This document shows positions 49,375 to 60,605 of a DNA stretch of 64,000 nucleotides, in pieces (the stretch's first letter is position 1; every line of letters begins with the position of its first letter). The notes below the pieces were generated by a model that made no database searches, was not told the origin of the DNA, and saw only the letters and a program-made list of their open reading frames with translations. Source of the DNA: Lytechinus variegatus (Eukaryota; Echinodermata; Echinoidea; Temnopleuroida; Toxopneustidae); assembly GCF_018143015.1 (NCBI RefSeq), contig NC_054757.1, positions 3,520,001 through 3,584,000 on the forward strand, written 5' to 3'. The translations under genes were made by a program, and so were the position numbers.

Positions 49375-51270
49375 ATTACGTCCAAGATGGCCGCCATTCT
49401 CTGAAAATGGATACAACCGACTCATTATCCACCCTAGAATCCTATTTCCATTCATATTCCATGGTCCAGTGGGTAAAAATATTGTTGATACAAGCTAGAG
49501 TGAATTATAAGCCCTCCATTGTACCTGGCAAATCCAAGATGGCACCCAAAATGGCTGCCGTAGGCTGAAAATCCACAATTCTCTGTGGCTTTAATTTTGT
49601 TTTTATTCAAGGGTTTTAACGATGAAGTACTAAATTAGAACATCAAGACAAGGACAGCCAGGGGTCTGGTGTGTCAAAAAATCCAAGATGGTGTCCCAAA
49701 ACCCGAGATGGCTTCCAAAAATGGAGTTTGGAATGGCTTTTGATAATTAAAATGGACATGGTTCATTTTATATCCACCTGGGAAGTAACGATTTTGGTGT
49801 CTAGAGTAGACCATGTTTTCAATGGTCAAATAAAGCATTGGGATAAGTGACAAGGACACTCAGTGGTCCAGTTTGTTTAAAAATCCAAGATGGCTTCCAA
49901 AAATGGAGTCTAACATTGTTGTTGCTACTTAAAAAAACTGACATAGTTTATTCAATACCCAGAAATATGTTTTTTATGTCTATACCCTGGTTAAATGGGT
50001 TAAATAATACATGGGGGACAGTGACAAGGACAGTGAGTGGTCTGGTACATGTATGTGCAAAATCAACGATGGATTCCTAAATATGATTCTGAAATGTGCA
50101 CTAGTATATAAAGCAGAAAAAAACTCATTTCATTTTGGCCTAGGAGATGTGATTTGGATGTCTAAACCACTGGTTTATAATATATTAGGATAAGTTACAA
50201 GGACAGTCTGTGGTCTGGTATGTTCGAAAATCGAAGATGGCTTCCAAAAATTGATCTTAATAATAGGCTGCTGATACTTAAGGCGGACATAGCTAATTTT
50301 CATATCAGCCTGGGAGATGTGATTTTGGTGTCTAAACCACTGGTTTCAAGAGTCAATTACTACATAGGGCAAGTAACAAGGACAGTCAGTGGCCTGGTAT
50401 TTAAAAAAATATGTTGAATTCAAAAAATTGATTCTAAAATGACTGCTGTTACTTAAAGCAGATATATACTTTATTTCATATTGGCCTGGGAGATGCGAAT
50501 TTGGTGTCTAAAACCACTGGTTTAAAGGGTCATAATGATATATTAGGAGACGTTTTAAGGACAGTCGGTGGTTCTGGTATGACGAGAAATCCAATATGGT
50601 TTCCAAAAATTGATTCTAAAATGACTGCTGATAATTAAAAGTAGCATAGCTCATTTTATATCCGCCTGTGAGATACGATTTCAGTGTCTAAAATATGGTT
50701 TCAAGGGTCAAATGATTTATTAGGGCAAGTTACAATGACCGTCAGTGTTCTAGTATGTCAAAAATTCCAAGATGGCTTCCAAAAAAGGAGTAAGAAATGT
50801 CTGATGTTACTTATAAAAGGACATAGTTTGTTCAATTTCTGTCTGGGGAATACGAGTTTGGTGTCTAAACCATGGTTTAAAGGGTCAAGTAAAACACGAG
50901 GGTAAGTTACAAGACCAGTCAGTTGTCTGTATGTTAAAAAAATCCAAGATGACTTTAGAAAATGGGGTGTAAATTCAGTTGTTACTAAAAAGTATACATA
51001 GTTTATTAGAAATACACCTAGGATGTATGATTTTGGTGTATATACTAGGGTTTAAAGGGTCAAGTAATATATTTGGTTAGTTGAAAGGACAGTCAGGTGT
51101 CAGGTATGTCCAAAAATCTTAAATTTTAAATGACTATTGTTACTTGGGGATACTATTTTGGTGTCTACACTAGGGTTTCAAGGGTCAACAAATATTTTGG
51201 GAGTGGTCACCATGATATGCATTTATCCATTTTGCCTTAAAATCCAAGTTGACTTTAAAAAATGGGTTCC
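49375..51270. repeat. Tandem ~175-bp repeat with CCAAGATGGC motif
   Basis: About ten diverged units share AAATCCAAGATGGCTTCCAA, then TTACTTAAAA..GGACATAG, TTTTGGTGTCTA.ACC..GG, AAGGGTCAA and AAGGACAGTCAGTGGTCTGG. Motif copies lie near 49383, 49533, 49684, 49888, 50071, 50234, 50592, 50770 and 50946. Small frames within it are not conserved between units. Confidence 0.85.
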
Positions 51271-52369
51271 AAAGTGACTCTTACCTAAAAATGGACATAG
51301 TTTCAAACAATATCTATTTCAAACTAATGCGCATGTGACATTGACATTGATTGGTCAGTTCTAGCGATTGATCGCTAATCTTTGTGTTACGGAGCCCATA
51401 TGTTATTTCAACTGTCAGCTATTATGTACACAACAATAAAGTCCTGTTCTAATCAAAATGCAATGCAATACTTTTCAGGTTTATTACTAGTTCCTCTTTA
51501 CATGTGTCACTGCAGCAGTGTGCAGTGAGATATAGGTAATTTTTAGGCTGTTTACATTTCTTGATATATAAATTTCCACTTTCCTAAATATGTCTCATTT
51601 TTGCACTCTATAACTACCTTTTCCCAAATCCATTTCTTCATAAAGCCCCATAGGGCATGTTATATGTTAATGTATAGGCATAGGAAGAGCAAACTGTAGG
51701 TCCATCCTGTGTTGTGATTTGAATGGGTTCCAGCAACCCTAATTGGGAAACAATAAGTAACTTAAGAACATAACAATACAGTAAACTACATGTATGTTGG
51801 TTCAGTTTCTGCATGCTTTATATAGAGAGAAAAAGCTTTCACCTATCAGTTTTTTCAAAGTTTTCAGAGAGAAAGAGAGCGACAGAGATTTAGAGATAGA
51901 CATAGAACTCCCAAACTTATGTTTTCGACAAGTTTCTCATCTAGATTTTTAAAGTGTGCTATATAAGGTGTAATCTTCTTAAAGCCTCCAATTGGTAAGT
52001 TAATTGCTTCATTAATTTAAGTATTGTAAATCAATATCGTATAACTCTGGCATACCGGTACTTGTGAATGATCTTTTTTGTTAATAAGACACCTCGACTA
52101 TCATAAGAAGATCATATAATAAATAATTTTGCAAGTTATATTTAATTAGCCTACAAAGTAATTTAGGTAAATATAAGTATTTCATTTTGTGCTAGTATTA
52201 AGAGTTCTTATTAGTATTTGTGTGAACAATGTACTTGATTCTTTTAGCTGGTACCAGCTGGAAATACCAGTTGCCAACTGGTACTGTTGAAACCCATTGT
52301 CAACTGATACCAGTAGGCTCACACATGTAATGCTATTTCTTGTAAACTCCTCGTGGTGCAGATTATTCG
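51271..52369. other. AT-rich intergenic DNA
   Basis: A short inverted cluster of GGTACCAGCTGG / CCAGTTGCCAACTGGTAC type lies at about 52243-52312. It is related in motif to the CAGTTG repeats at 60.6 kb. No gene. Confidence 0.5.
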
Positions 52370-52625
52370 GGATGTTCTGATTTTTTTTTTTTTTTTTTTT
52401 TGGGGGGGGCACTTGCAGTATGAGGCTTTTTTTGTTAATTATGAGATATTGGAGAGCAGGGTGGATCCAGGAGTTTGCGAAATGGGGGGGGGCACATTTT
52501 CCCTGAGGAAAACTTTGACAAGGAAAAAAGGGTGTTTTAACCAAATCTTAAGGATATGTCGTCCGCTAAAACATTTGACAAGTGAAAAAAATGGGGGGGG
52601 GGGCACACTTCTGTTTTAACGGCAT
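52370..52625. mobile_element. G-run repeat fragment
   Basis: T20-plus G8 (52380-52408), GGTGGATCCAGG near 52462, TTTGACAAG phrases, then another G-run at about 52592. It is a truncated member of the GGCGGATCCAGG class. Confidence 0.55.
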
Positions 52626-53164
52626 TTTTATATTACAAATTTTAATTGCGCTTCTTGGATCTGCAATTGTTGGAGAGTATGTCATCCAGTGGAAATAAAG
52701 ATGTATCTAAGGCAAAGTCTGTTGGTAATTTATTGATTGGTCAAGTTTGAAAGTATAACCCAATAATTACACATTGAAAAAAAGATCAAACTTGAAAAAG
52801 GATAAAGCTTATTGAAGCCAAGATGACTTTTCAGGGCATCACTAAGATTCATACTTAGAATAATGATCATATGCTTCTCAATATGTTCCTGATTATAGTT
52901 CTTTAAATATATTGCCATTGAAAACAGGAAGAATATATTTTCAACTGTTATATTGGTTGTAGTATTGTAGAAACAACAAGGTCCAGTGGATCATTGCAGA
53001 GTGGGGCATTCGATTTTTGTTTGTGTTGTATACATTTGTATTAAAAAGACATATGAATAATATAACTTGAGCTCTTTCATGTATCTGTGACTGTCATTAT
53101 TGCAAAACTGTAATTGGTTTTAGTATATTGTACAAAGGTATTTTGCTGATTTGTTATAAGTGAC

Positions 53165-53373
53165 AAGGTCTGGCTGTCAAAGTCGCAAACTGCACACCGC
53201 CCGAGCGTTTTTGGAGCGGTAGGGAGAGAGCTAGGGTCAAATTTCGCTCACAAAATTAGGGAAAAATCAAAAACAAAATAAAAACAATGGAAATCAAAAA
53301 TGGTGAACGGTAGCGAGCAGTGATGATTTTTTCTCTCTGCTCCAACAACGCTTGGGCAGTGTGACCAGGCCTT
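53165..53373. mobile_element. MITE with AAGGTCTGG..CCGCCCGAGCG ends
   Basis: The left arm AAGGTCTGG...CACACCGCCCGAGCG is mirrored by CGCTTGGGCAGTGTGACCAGGCCTT. About 209 bp, GC-rich ends, no ORF. Confidence 0.7.
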
Positions 53374-53940
53374 CAAATTTTTAACTAAAAGGTTTTTTCT
53401 CAAACATAGCTTGCGATCCAAACACAAGCCTGTACTCCTGTCACTGAGAAAAAAATATGCGGGCATATTAAATCTCCGGAAAACTCTTTCTCGGACAATA
53501 CGTTTTTTACATCTGGGCGGATGGAAATTTCTGAACGACATCAGGCTTTATTGTCCGTCTTGGACATTTGCGGGCGTTTTCACCGCCCTGCTACATCGGA
53601 ATTGCAATCCCAACTCCAACCCTTTCTTTTTTTCTTTTCTACAAACGTTGGACTACGCCACCGTACCTCCCTTGACTGATGATAAATTGGGGAAAATTCG
53701 TATTATTGGCCTTGGATAGGAATAAAATAGGACGACTGGCCTCTGTCTGAATCAATTGACTTGTAACCTCACTGCGTGAGTAGTCTAACATGTACGTTGT
53801 GTATCCTATCATAAATCATCCTCCTTAAAACTTGTTTTAATTAATTGGCCCGTTAATTGGGCAGCCTTTGATCCGGCTTCAGAACCAAACCGAAAGTTAC
53901 GTAGACTCGCCCGCGCCGCGAGCCTCGTCATCGGGCGAGG
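53374..53940. other. Unassigned DNA
   Basis: A 102-codon plus-strand frame at 53411-53719 has basic and aromatic residues but no recognised domain or splice support. Confidence 0.35.
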
Positions 53941-54710
53941 TTTGAAATGTCATAACTTTCTTATTTTACATCCGATTTTGAAATTTTCAGCATTGTGCTT
54001 GTCTGATTTTTCTCTTTTTATTCAAATCAAGTTTTTGTTTGGGTGGACTTCTCCTTTAAGTTTGAAAAAATATGAAGAAAACTAATTGTATGTTCGAAAA
54101 TACTCGTGCAACACCAATATGCTGATACATATTGTATTAACTATTTGTGCTTTTGCAACTTACAGTCAGATGGCCATTGGTAATAGTTAATACTGATTTG
54201 AATAATGATTTCTCTTCGAAAGAAATATCAAAGTCGAAGTATACATTTTTTTTCTCATTCTTTGAAATCGTCTGTTTAGGGACGACTGCTATAAAAAGAA
54301 AGCATTAATTGCTTAGATTGGTTTGGACATTTGGCAGTTCTGCTGATTGTTGCAAAAGTAATGACTTATTGATGTTACTGTGAAGGGTTGAAATCTAAGG
54401 TTCCTTCGATATCATTTTTTCATCTTGAATTTTTTGGCCCATTAAAAAAAAAATCATGCTAGAAAGAAATGTTCAGAAAGAAAACGAACCGTAACCTAAA
54501 AACTTAGTGTATATTGAAAAATGAGGACATTTTAATGAAGAGGGAATCTTATGTAACAGTAAATTTTGCTGGGTTTATTTATTTAATCTGTACTCATACA
54601 TTTGGCTTTCCATACTTTATTGTTTACATTCAACTTGTTTATTTCCATTCCAACTCATCTCATCCTTCTTTCCATCCTCACAATCCACATGCATTGACAT
54701 TGTCATGATG
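53941..54710 (+). repeat. ~770-bp segmental duplication, copy A
   Basis: It is near-identical to 55742-56507 (offset about 1,801 bp). It begins inside the right arm of the TTAA MITE at 55276-55856 and extends about 650 bp into unique-looking flank. Copy B therefore appears to be the source and copy A the derived one. Confidence 0.88.
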
Positions 54711-54732
54711 CTTCCTGGAAAACCAGGAAGCA
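54709..54732. repeat. Perfect 10-bp hairpin at duplication edge
   Basis: TGCTTCCTGG, AAAA, CCAGGAAGCA. It sits at the end of duplication copy A. Sequence on its right (54790-54850) is the inverse of sequence ending copy B (56470-56540), so this marks an inversion junction. Confidence 0.75.
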
Positions 54733-55275
54733 TGACGGAGGGGAAACTGAATGAAAGAATGAAATGCAATGAACCTGTGTTGCTATGTGAGATGTATTGT
54801 GGAGATGGAATGAAAGATGAGATCATGACAATGTATGTGGATTGTGAAGATTGATTGATTGACTTGATTTTGCACACAAAATAAGCAAATAATTGTTTTC
54901 GTTGTATATCAAATATGGATTCTTGACTTTGGAAATATAATGAAACAAAAAAAAATATATCTCTATATCAAACACGAAACAATATGTTTGGAAAATGGAA
55001 TGGAAATCAATTTTGTTAAGACAATTTGAATCTTAAAGAAAAAAAAGGCAGGGACAAAATGTTCACGAAACAAAACTTAATTGGTTGCAAATTTGGTAAT
55101 TTGTTGATGCGTGATCCATTTTCGCTTACGGCAGTTTGTTGCATTTTTTTCCTTTTGGACAAGCATAGCTTTTTAAGGATATTGGTTTTCAATACTTGTG
55201 AATAAAAAGGAATATATGTTTTAAAAAAAGGTGATATTTTATCTAAATTCACAAATACCGCAAGAAATAAATTAA

Positions 55276-55856
55276 AGGTCAAGTCCACCTCAGAAAAATG
55301 TTGATTTGAATCAATAGAGAAAATCAGACAAGCACAATGCTGAAAATTTCATCAAAATCGGATGTAAAATAAGAAAGTTATGACATTTCAAAGTTCCACT
55401 TATTTTTAACAAAATAGTTATGTGAACGAGCCAGTTACATCAAAATGAGAGAGTCGATGATGTCACTTTTGTTTTTTATTGTTTGAATTATACAATATTT
55501 CAATTTTTACAAATTTGACGATTAGGACCTCCTTGCCTGAAGCACAAAATGTTAAAATAATGGAATTCCAAGTGTCCAAGGAGGAATGAAACTTCATTTC
55601 ACATGACAATGACGAGAAAATAAAAATATTTCATATTTCATATAATAAAATACAAAAGAAATAGTGAGTGAGTGATGTCATCGACACATTTGGATGTAAC
55701 TGGCTTGTTCATATAACTATTTTGTTAAAAATAAGCGGAACTTTGAAATGTCATAACTTTCTTATTTTACATCCGATTTTGAAATTTTCAGCATTGTGCT
55801 TGTCTGATTTTTCTCTTTTTATTCAAATCAAGTTTTTGTTTGGGTGGACTTCTCCT
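55276..55856. mobile_element. TTAA-flanked MITE (family C)
   Basis: AGGTCAAGTCCACCTCAG at the left mirrors GGGTGGACTTCTCCT at the right. TTAA lies at 55272-55275 and 55857-55860. Internal arms (AATCAGACAAGCACAATGC against GCATTGTGCTTGTCTGATT) are inverted. Partial copies lie at 57300-57465, 60262-60372 and 61893-61965. Confidence 0.85.
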
Positions 55857-56507
55857 TTAAGTTTGAAAAAATATGAAGAAAACTAATTGTATGTTCGAAA
55901 ATACTCGTGCAACACCAATATGCTGATACATATTGTATTAACTATTTGTGCTTTTGCAACTTACAGTCAGATGGCCATTGGTAATAGTTAATACTGATTT
56001 GAATAATGATTTCTCTTCGAAAGAAATATCAAAGTCGAAGTATACATTTTTTTTCTCATTCTTTGAAATCGTCTGTTTAGGGACGACTGCTATAAAAAGA
56101 AAGCATTAATTGCTTAGATTGGGTTTGGACATTTGGCAGTTCTGCTGATTGTTGCAAAAGTAATGACTTATTGATGTTACTGTGAAGGGTTGAAATCTAA
56201 GGTTCCTTCGATATCATTTTTTCATCTTGAATTTTTTGGCCCATTAAAAAAAAAATCATGCTAGAAAGAAATGTTCAGAAAGAAAACGAACCGTAACCTA
56301 AAAACTTAGTGTATATTGAAAAATGAGGACATTTTAATGAAGAGGGAATCTTATGTAACAGTAAATTTTGCTGGGTTTATTTATTTAATCTGTACTCATA
56401 CATTTGGCTTTCCATACTTTATTGTTTACATTCAACTTGTTTATTTCCATTCCAACTCATCTCATCCTTCCATCCTCACAATCCACATACATTAATTGTC
56501 ATGATCT
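55742..56507 (+). repeat. Segmental duplication, copy B
   Basis: Partner of 53941-54710; includes the right arm of MITE family C and about 650 bp beyond it. Confidence 0.88.
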
Positions 56508-56639
56508 CATCTTTCATTCCATCTGCACAATACATCTCACATAGCAATGTTCACACAGGGTGACCAGAGTTCACAAAATGAAATAGGGGACAATCAACAA
56601 AAAAGATCAACCTTTAAAGATACACAATGTGTATGTGAA

Positions 56640-57290
56640 AAATATAAAGAATTGAAAGCGAGGGTAAAGGAAAGAATGAAGGAGAGAAAGAAAAGATAAA
56701 AGAGATGAAGAAAGAAAGGAAAAATGAACTGAAGGGGAAAATGAAAAGAAAAACATTAAAGAAAATTAGAATAAAAGAAGGATGAAAGAAAGAATAAAAG
56801 AGAAAAAAAGGTTTCCGTCATTCTTTGAAATGAATATAGAAAGACAAAAAAGAAAGGAAGGGAAGATGAATAGATGTGTGAAAGACAAAAAGGAGAGAAA
56901 GGAAACAAGATAGTGAGAAAAAAAGGGGAGGAAAGAAAGAACTGAAGGAAAGAAATATTTTCCTTCATTCTATTTGGAAGAAAGAAACAAAGAAAAAAAT
57001 AGGAAGGGAGGAAGGAAGGGAAAGAAATGATAAAGGAAAAGAATTGGAAGGAAAAGTAAAGAATGAAAGAACGGAGGAAAGAGAGGGAGGAAAGAATGAA
57101 GAGATGAGAGAATAACAAAAAGAGGAAAAAATGGAAGGAGAGAACAAAAGGGAGAGAAAGGGAGAAGGAAGCAAAGAAAAGTTTAAGGAAAGAAAGAATG
57201 AATGAATTCAGGAAATAAAAATGGAAATTTAATAAAGAAAGTAACAGAAAGAAGGAAAGAAAAACAAATGAACAGAGAGAGAGAAAAATT
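56640..57290. repeat. ~650-bp polypurine tract
   Basis: The plus strand is almost entirely A and G (GAAAGAAAGG, GGAAGG variants), with only isolated pyrimidines. The Phe/Ser/Leu-rich minus-strand frames across it are composition artefacts. Confidence 0.9.
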
Positions 57291-57465
57291 TGGATGTAAC
57301 TGGCTCGTTCATGTAACTATTTTGTTAAAAATAAGTGAAACTTTGAAATGTCATAACTCTTATTTTACATCCGATTTTGATGAAATTTTCAGCATTATGC
57401 TTGTCTGTTTTTTCTCTGTTGATTCAAATCAACATTTTTCTGAGGTGGACTTGACCTTTAAGACA
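57291..57465. mobile_element. Truncated MITE family C (right arm)
   Basis: GGATGTAACTGGCTCGTTCA...TGAGGTGGACTTGACCTTTAA matches the inner and right end of 55276-55856. Confidence 0.8.
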
Positions 57466-57599
57466 ATTGCCCCAGCTCAGTAGCAGTACTGGCACATAGA
57501 TGGATGAATATGCGTATGACTTAAATTGAGAGTTCTTGGTATCATTTGAAAGGTCTTTTTAAGAGCTTTCAAATGATTTTCATTTTTTGGTCACATACC

Positions 57600-58144
57600 T
57601 AATTTGAAGTATTGTAATGTAGATCCTCCCATTGGCAATGCAACAAAGATGTGTGATATCTCAAATGTGAACAACTTTCCAATTGCTTTCGTATATTTTT
57701 CACTTAAAATGCCTCTTATCACATCTATCAGTATATCATTTAAATACTTTCTAGAGGAGGGCTTGTAATACGGATTTTCAAAGAAATGAATAAAGAGTTT
57801 GTATAACCATAAGAAAGAGCAAAAAGAGACATTTTGGGGGTATTTAAGTGTATCAAAGGGAAAGTTGTTCACATGTGACATCACACTTATGTGTCGCATT
57901 GCCAATTGGAGGATCTTCATAGAAGAAGATTGAGCTTGGACGAAAGCTAGACCTGGAAACTTGGCTGCAGCTTTCTGCATTTTTCCAGTACATCCGGTAA
58001 TAAAGGTAATAAAAGGTAATTAGTAATCGCAATATTCAAATGCTCATAACTTGTCTGATTTTTCTCAAACTTTCTTTGTTCTTATTCTTTGATTTTTCCC
58101 TTTCCACACAAGCCCACTTGTTCAAAGGGTCCCATTCCCCTTTA
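57600..58144. mobile_element. MITE family A relative
   Basis: TAGATCCTCCCATTGGCAATGC near 57619 is mirrored by GCATTGCCAATTGGAGGATC near 57896. The right end ..GGTCCCATTCCCCTTTA resembles the terminus at 12787. Non-coding. Confidence 0.7.
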
Positions 58145-58149
58145 GATTC

Positions 58150-58410
58150 TGCATTACGTCACCAAAAATCAATTCTCTTTTCAACTCTACTACTAGGTCA
58201 GGAAGACTATTCCACTATTCTCAATGTAACAGAGTTCTTATGCGTATTCTTATAGCTCTAACCTTGAAAAGCTTGTGTGCATGACCCCTTGTGATGGCAG
58301 GAGAATTGAGTTGCAGACATTAAACATCAGGGTCATATTTGCGTAGAATATTAAAGGTCTCTATCATGTCACCCCTAGCTCCAGGGGCAGTCTGTGAATA
58401 AATAGCATCG
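58150..58410 (-). pseudogene. LINE reverse-transcriptase C-terminal fragment
   Basis: On the minus strand, about 58400-58260 reads GARGDMIETFNILRKYDPDV, then a stop, then ...TRGHAHKLFKV. Downstream (58250-58150), in shifted frames, come WNSLPD- and LKREL-like pieces. The RGDMIETFK..TRGH..KLFK..WNSLP order is the usual C-terminus of non-LTR retrotransposon ORF2. Stops and frameshifts show it is dead. Confidence 0.7.
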
Positions 58411-58890
58411 TGATTCAAATGCAATGTAGTTACTGTTAGAAATGCCTGAAAAAGTCAAAGTATTTTTATATCAATTGCTTTATTTGTCTTATATCTATTT
58501 TTATGATATATTTTGTTAATTTTGATGGAAAAAATAAATCTATTCATCCGGACTTGTTGAAGCAGAGGACAGTTTCATAAATTTTCACATCTTTGTTCTA
58601 GGTCTAGATTGTATTCATTTATTTCATTTTTCTTTATTTTTCTTTTTTTTTTGTTTGGGTGGGGGGACAAAAGGGATAAACTTTACTGTCCAAACTGCCA
58701 TTGTCATGTACTGGACCAAGCTTCTCTACAAATACAACCTGCCTTCTATCATCTCTGAGCCATTTATATAAGCTGGAATCTACCTGCGAGAGAGCTATTC
58801 TGGATGCTCAGATGGAGGTATAGAATTGCATCAACCAGATGTCTTCCCTCTTCTTCAGGAGAACTCTTGTAATGCCAGACAAATCTCTTG
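58411..58890. other. Unassigned DNA
   Basis: AT-rich, with a G-run near 58660. Weak, broken coding-like text at 58670-58890 continues on the far side of the palindrome at 58891-59134. No family recognised. Confidence 0.35.
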
Positions 58891-59134
58891 TAGGGGAGAC
58901 CGGGTTAGTTGGAACATGGGGTAAGTTGAAACATTGGAATTTTCTTTAACGCCTGTAAAATGAATTTATGCAATACTGCCCTCAATTTATTGCAATAATA
59001 CATGTAATTCAACACCGTTGTATTATTAATAACAATAAATTGAGGGCAGTATTGCATAAATTTATTTTACAGGCTTTGAAGAAAATTACAATGTTTCAAC
59101 TTACCCCATGTTCCAACTAACCCCGTCTCCCCTA
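58891..59134. mobile_element. TA-flanked foldback MITE
   Basis: TAGGGGAGACCGGGTTAGTT at the left mirrors AACTAACCCCGTCTCCCCTA at the right. The arms continue for about 100 bp to a small loop (near 59010). The outermost TA is consistent with a Tc1/mariner-type target duplication. It interrupts otherwise continuous-looking DNA (58720-58890 and 59135-59430). Confidence 0.85.
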
Positions 59135-59936
59135 CCCATCTTCACTTCTTGCACACCTTCGTGCTGCTGTGATTCTCCAAGCCCAACTGACTTCTCGCAT
59201 CTACCTTATACCTATCGTACTAGACAGCAATGCTTGGTTGCCATCGGCAAAAGCTCAGATCCAAGATGCAAGCTACGTGCCCTTTAGGATCGATGAAGAC
59301 TTTCTTCATCTCCTTGCCTCTTGCCCTGTCTATTTGGAACGAACATCGCCTCAGTCTTATTTGTTTTACTGAAAACCTTAACCTTTACCATATCAGAGCG
59401 GACCTAAAGGATGTTGACCCTCTCTGTCATTACCCTCTACCTCCTCTCTGTGTTGTCTAGATGCTTGAGATATATTTTAGAATTTCAACTTGTTCGGCAG
59501 CATCGACTGGAAAATCCCACACTTACACGCTTTTAAATTTCTACAAACTGCGGTTTTCCACCGATTGCTGTACCTGTGAGGAAGGGAATCTTCAAGTTCA
59601 AGCTTTGCTTGTCGCATGCTTCACCTTTTTTATGGCAAAAGAGTTTTTGTCTATAAAAGAGTGCAACTCTGATAATAGGCCTATGTGTATAATGACAAGT
59701 TATACATGTAATTTCCTTAAAAATAATTGTATATTTTTATTTCACATGTAGATACTGAAGGCACTATTACGAGTCAATGCCAGAGATTCTCCCCCGACAG
59801 GACAGTGTTTTCGTCTGGTCTGCTTCTTGATTGGAGGAGGAAAACCAACGTGGATTCAACGCTAACTTTGAAATGCCACGGCGAATAGTTCGGGCTACTG
59901 CATTAAGAAGAAGGGCTCTAGAGTTCTGGAGGCAAG
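59135..59936. other. DNA upstream of ZnF-5 start, candidate 5'UTR
   Basis: A plausible acceptor (TATTTTTATTTCACATGTAG) ends at 59751. From there to 59936 the sequence lacks repeats and has an in-frame stop (TAG at 59919) before the start codon, so it would fit a 5' untranslated part. The 59160-59460 frames resemble no family I know. Confidence 0.4.
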
Positions 59937-60213
59937 ATGGATGAGAATGGTCCAGCTGAGAATACATTACAAGGAGATATAAAACTGACCTTTATGAATG
60001 AGGATAGTTTGATTCTCATGCAATTTGAGATTGAGGACAGGGACACGGAATGGAGTGCAACGGCCAAAGAATCTCTCGTTAAGAATGAGGGGACATTTAG
60101 TGACAACTCTATTGCTCTCATGGAGAAGGATGGAGCTGCTCAAGGACGCAGTCGAAAATCTGAAGACGACAAAAGTTCTTTTAGTACTGCTCTTTATGTT
60201 TTCCGGAAAGATG
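59937..60213 (+). CDS. ZnF-5 first coding exon
   Basis: ATG at 59937 (context GCAAGATGG, upstream in-frame stop at 59919) starts MDENGPAENTLQGDIKLTF. The frame runs 92 codons plus one base to the donor AAAGATG|GTAAAT (60213/60214), phase 1, compatible with the acceptor at 62720. The product is acidic and polar, ending ALYVFRKD, without fingers. I recognise no named domain. It is the only true start exon I can assign to a member of this cluster. Confidence 0.6.
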
Positions 60214-60261
60214 GTAAATTATATTTTTGTGGAGTGGGACAATAATTATCTGAAGATATGA

Positions 60262-60372
60262 AGGCCAAGTCCACCCTAACAAAAAGTTTATGTAAATAAT
60301 TCAAATTTATTTGCATAATGCTGAAAACTGCACCAAATTTGGATGCAGAATTATGACATTTGAAAATTTGTT
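60262..60372. mobile_element. Truncated MITE family C (left arm), intronic
   Basis: AGGCCAAGTCCACCCTAACA...AATGCTGAAAACTGCACCAAA matches the left end of 55276-55856. Confidence 0.6.
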
Positions 60373-60419
60373 TTCATTTCACAAAGCAAGTAATTAAATG
60401 GTTTGTACTAATTGAACTC

Positions 60420-60598
60420 AACCCAGGTGATCAGTAAATTGGTACCGGCAGGAAAGAATCCCTCAAAAAGCTGTGTGCACCTGAATCGGTAGCAAAGCTT
60501 AGCCGGATAATAATATAATAGCAGGACCCGCTGGGAGAACAGTTTACGAAACTGAAGTGGCTACCCTGGGTAAATATGCCGTTATTACTATTACATGT
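60420..60598 (+). mobile_element. Truncated tRNA-derived SINE
   Basis: ACCCAGGTGATCAG..GGTACCGGCAGG aligns with the body of the SINE at 39953-40232. The tail ends GTAAATATGCCGTTATTACT. The tRNA-like head is missing. Confidence 0.65.
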
Positions 60599-60605
60599 AC
60601 AATGC

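Noticed and set aside
53411..53719. 102-codon frame as a gene
   Set aside because: No recognisable domain, no splice sites, and it borders a MITE whose ends supply part of the open frame.
56756..57174. 120-codon Phe/Ser-rich minus-strand frame
   Set aside because: Composition artefact of the polypurine tract.
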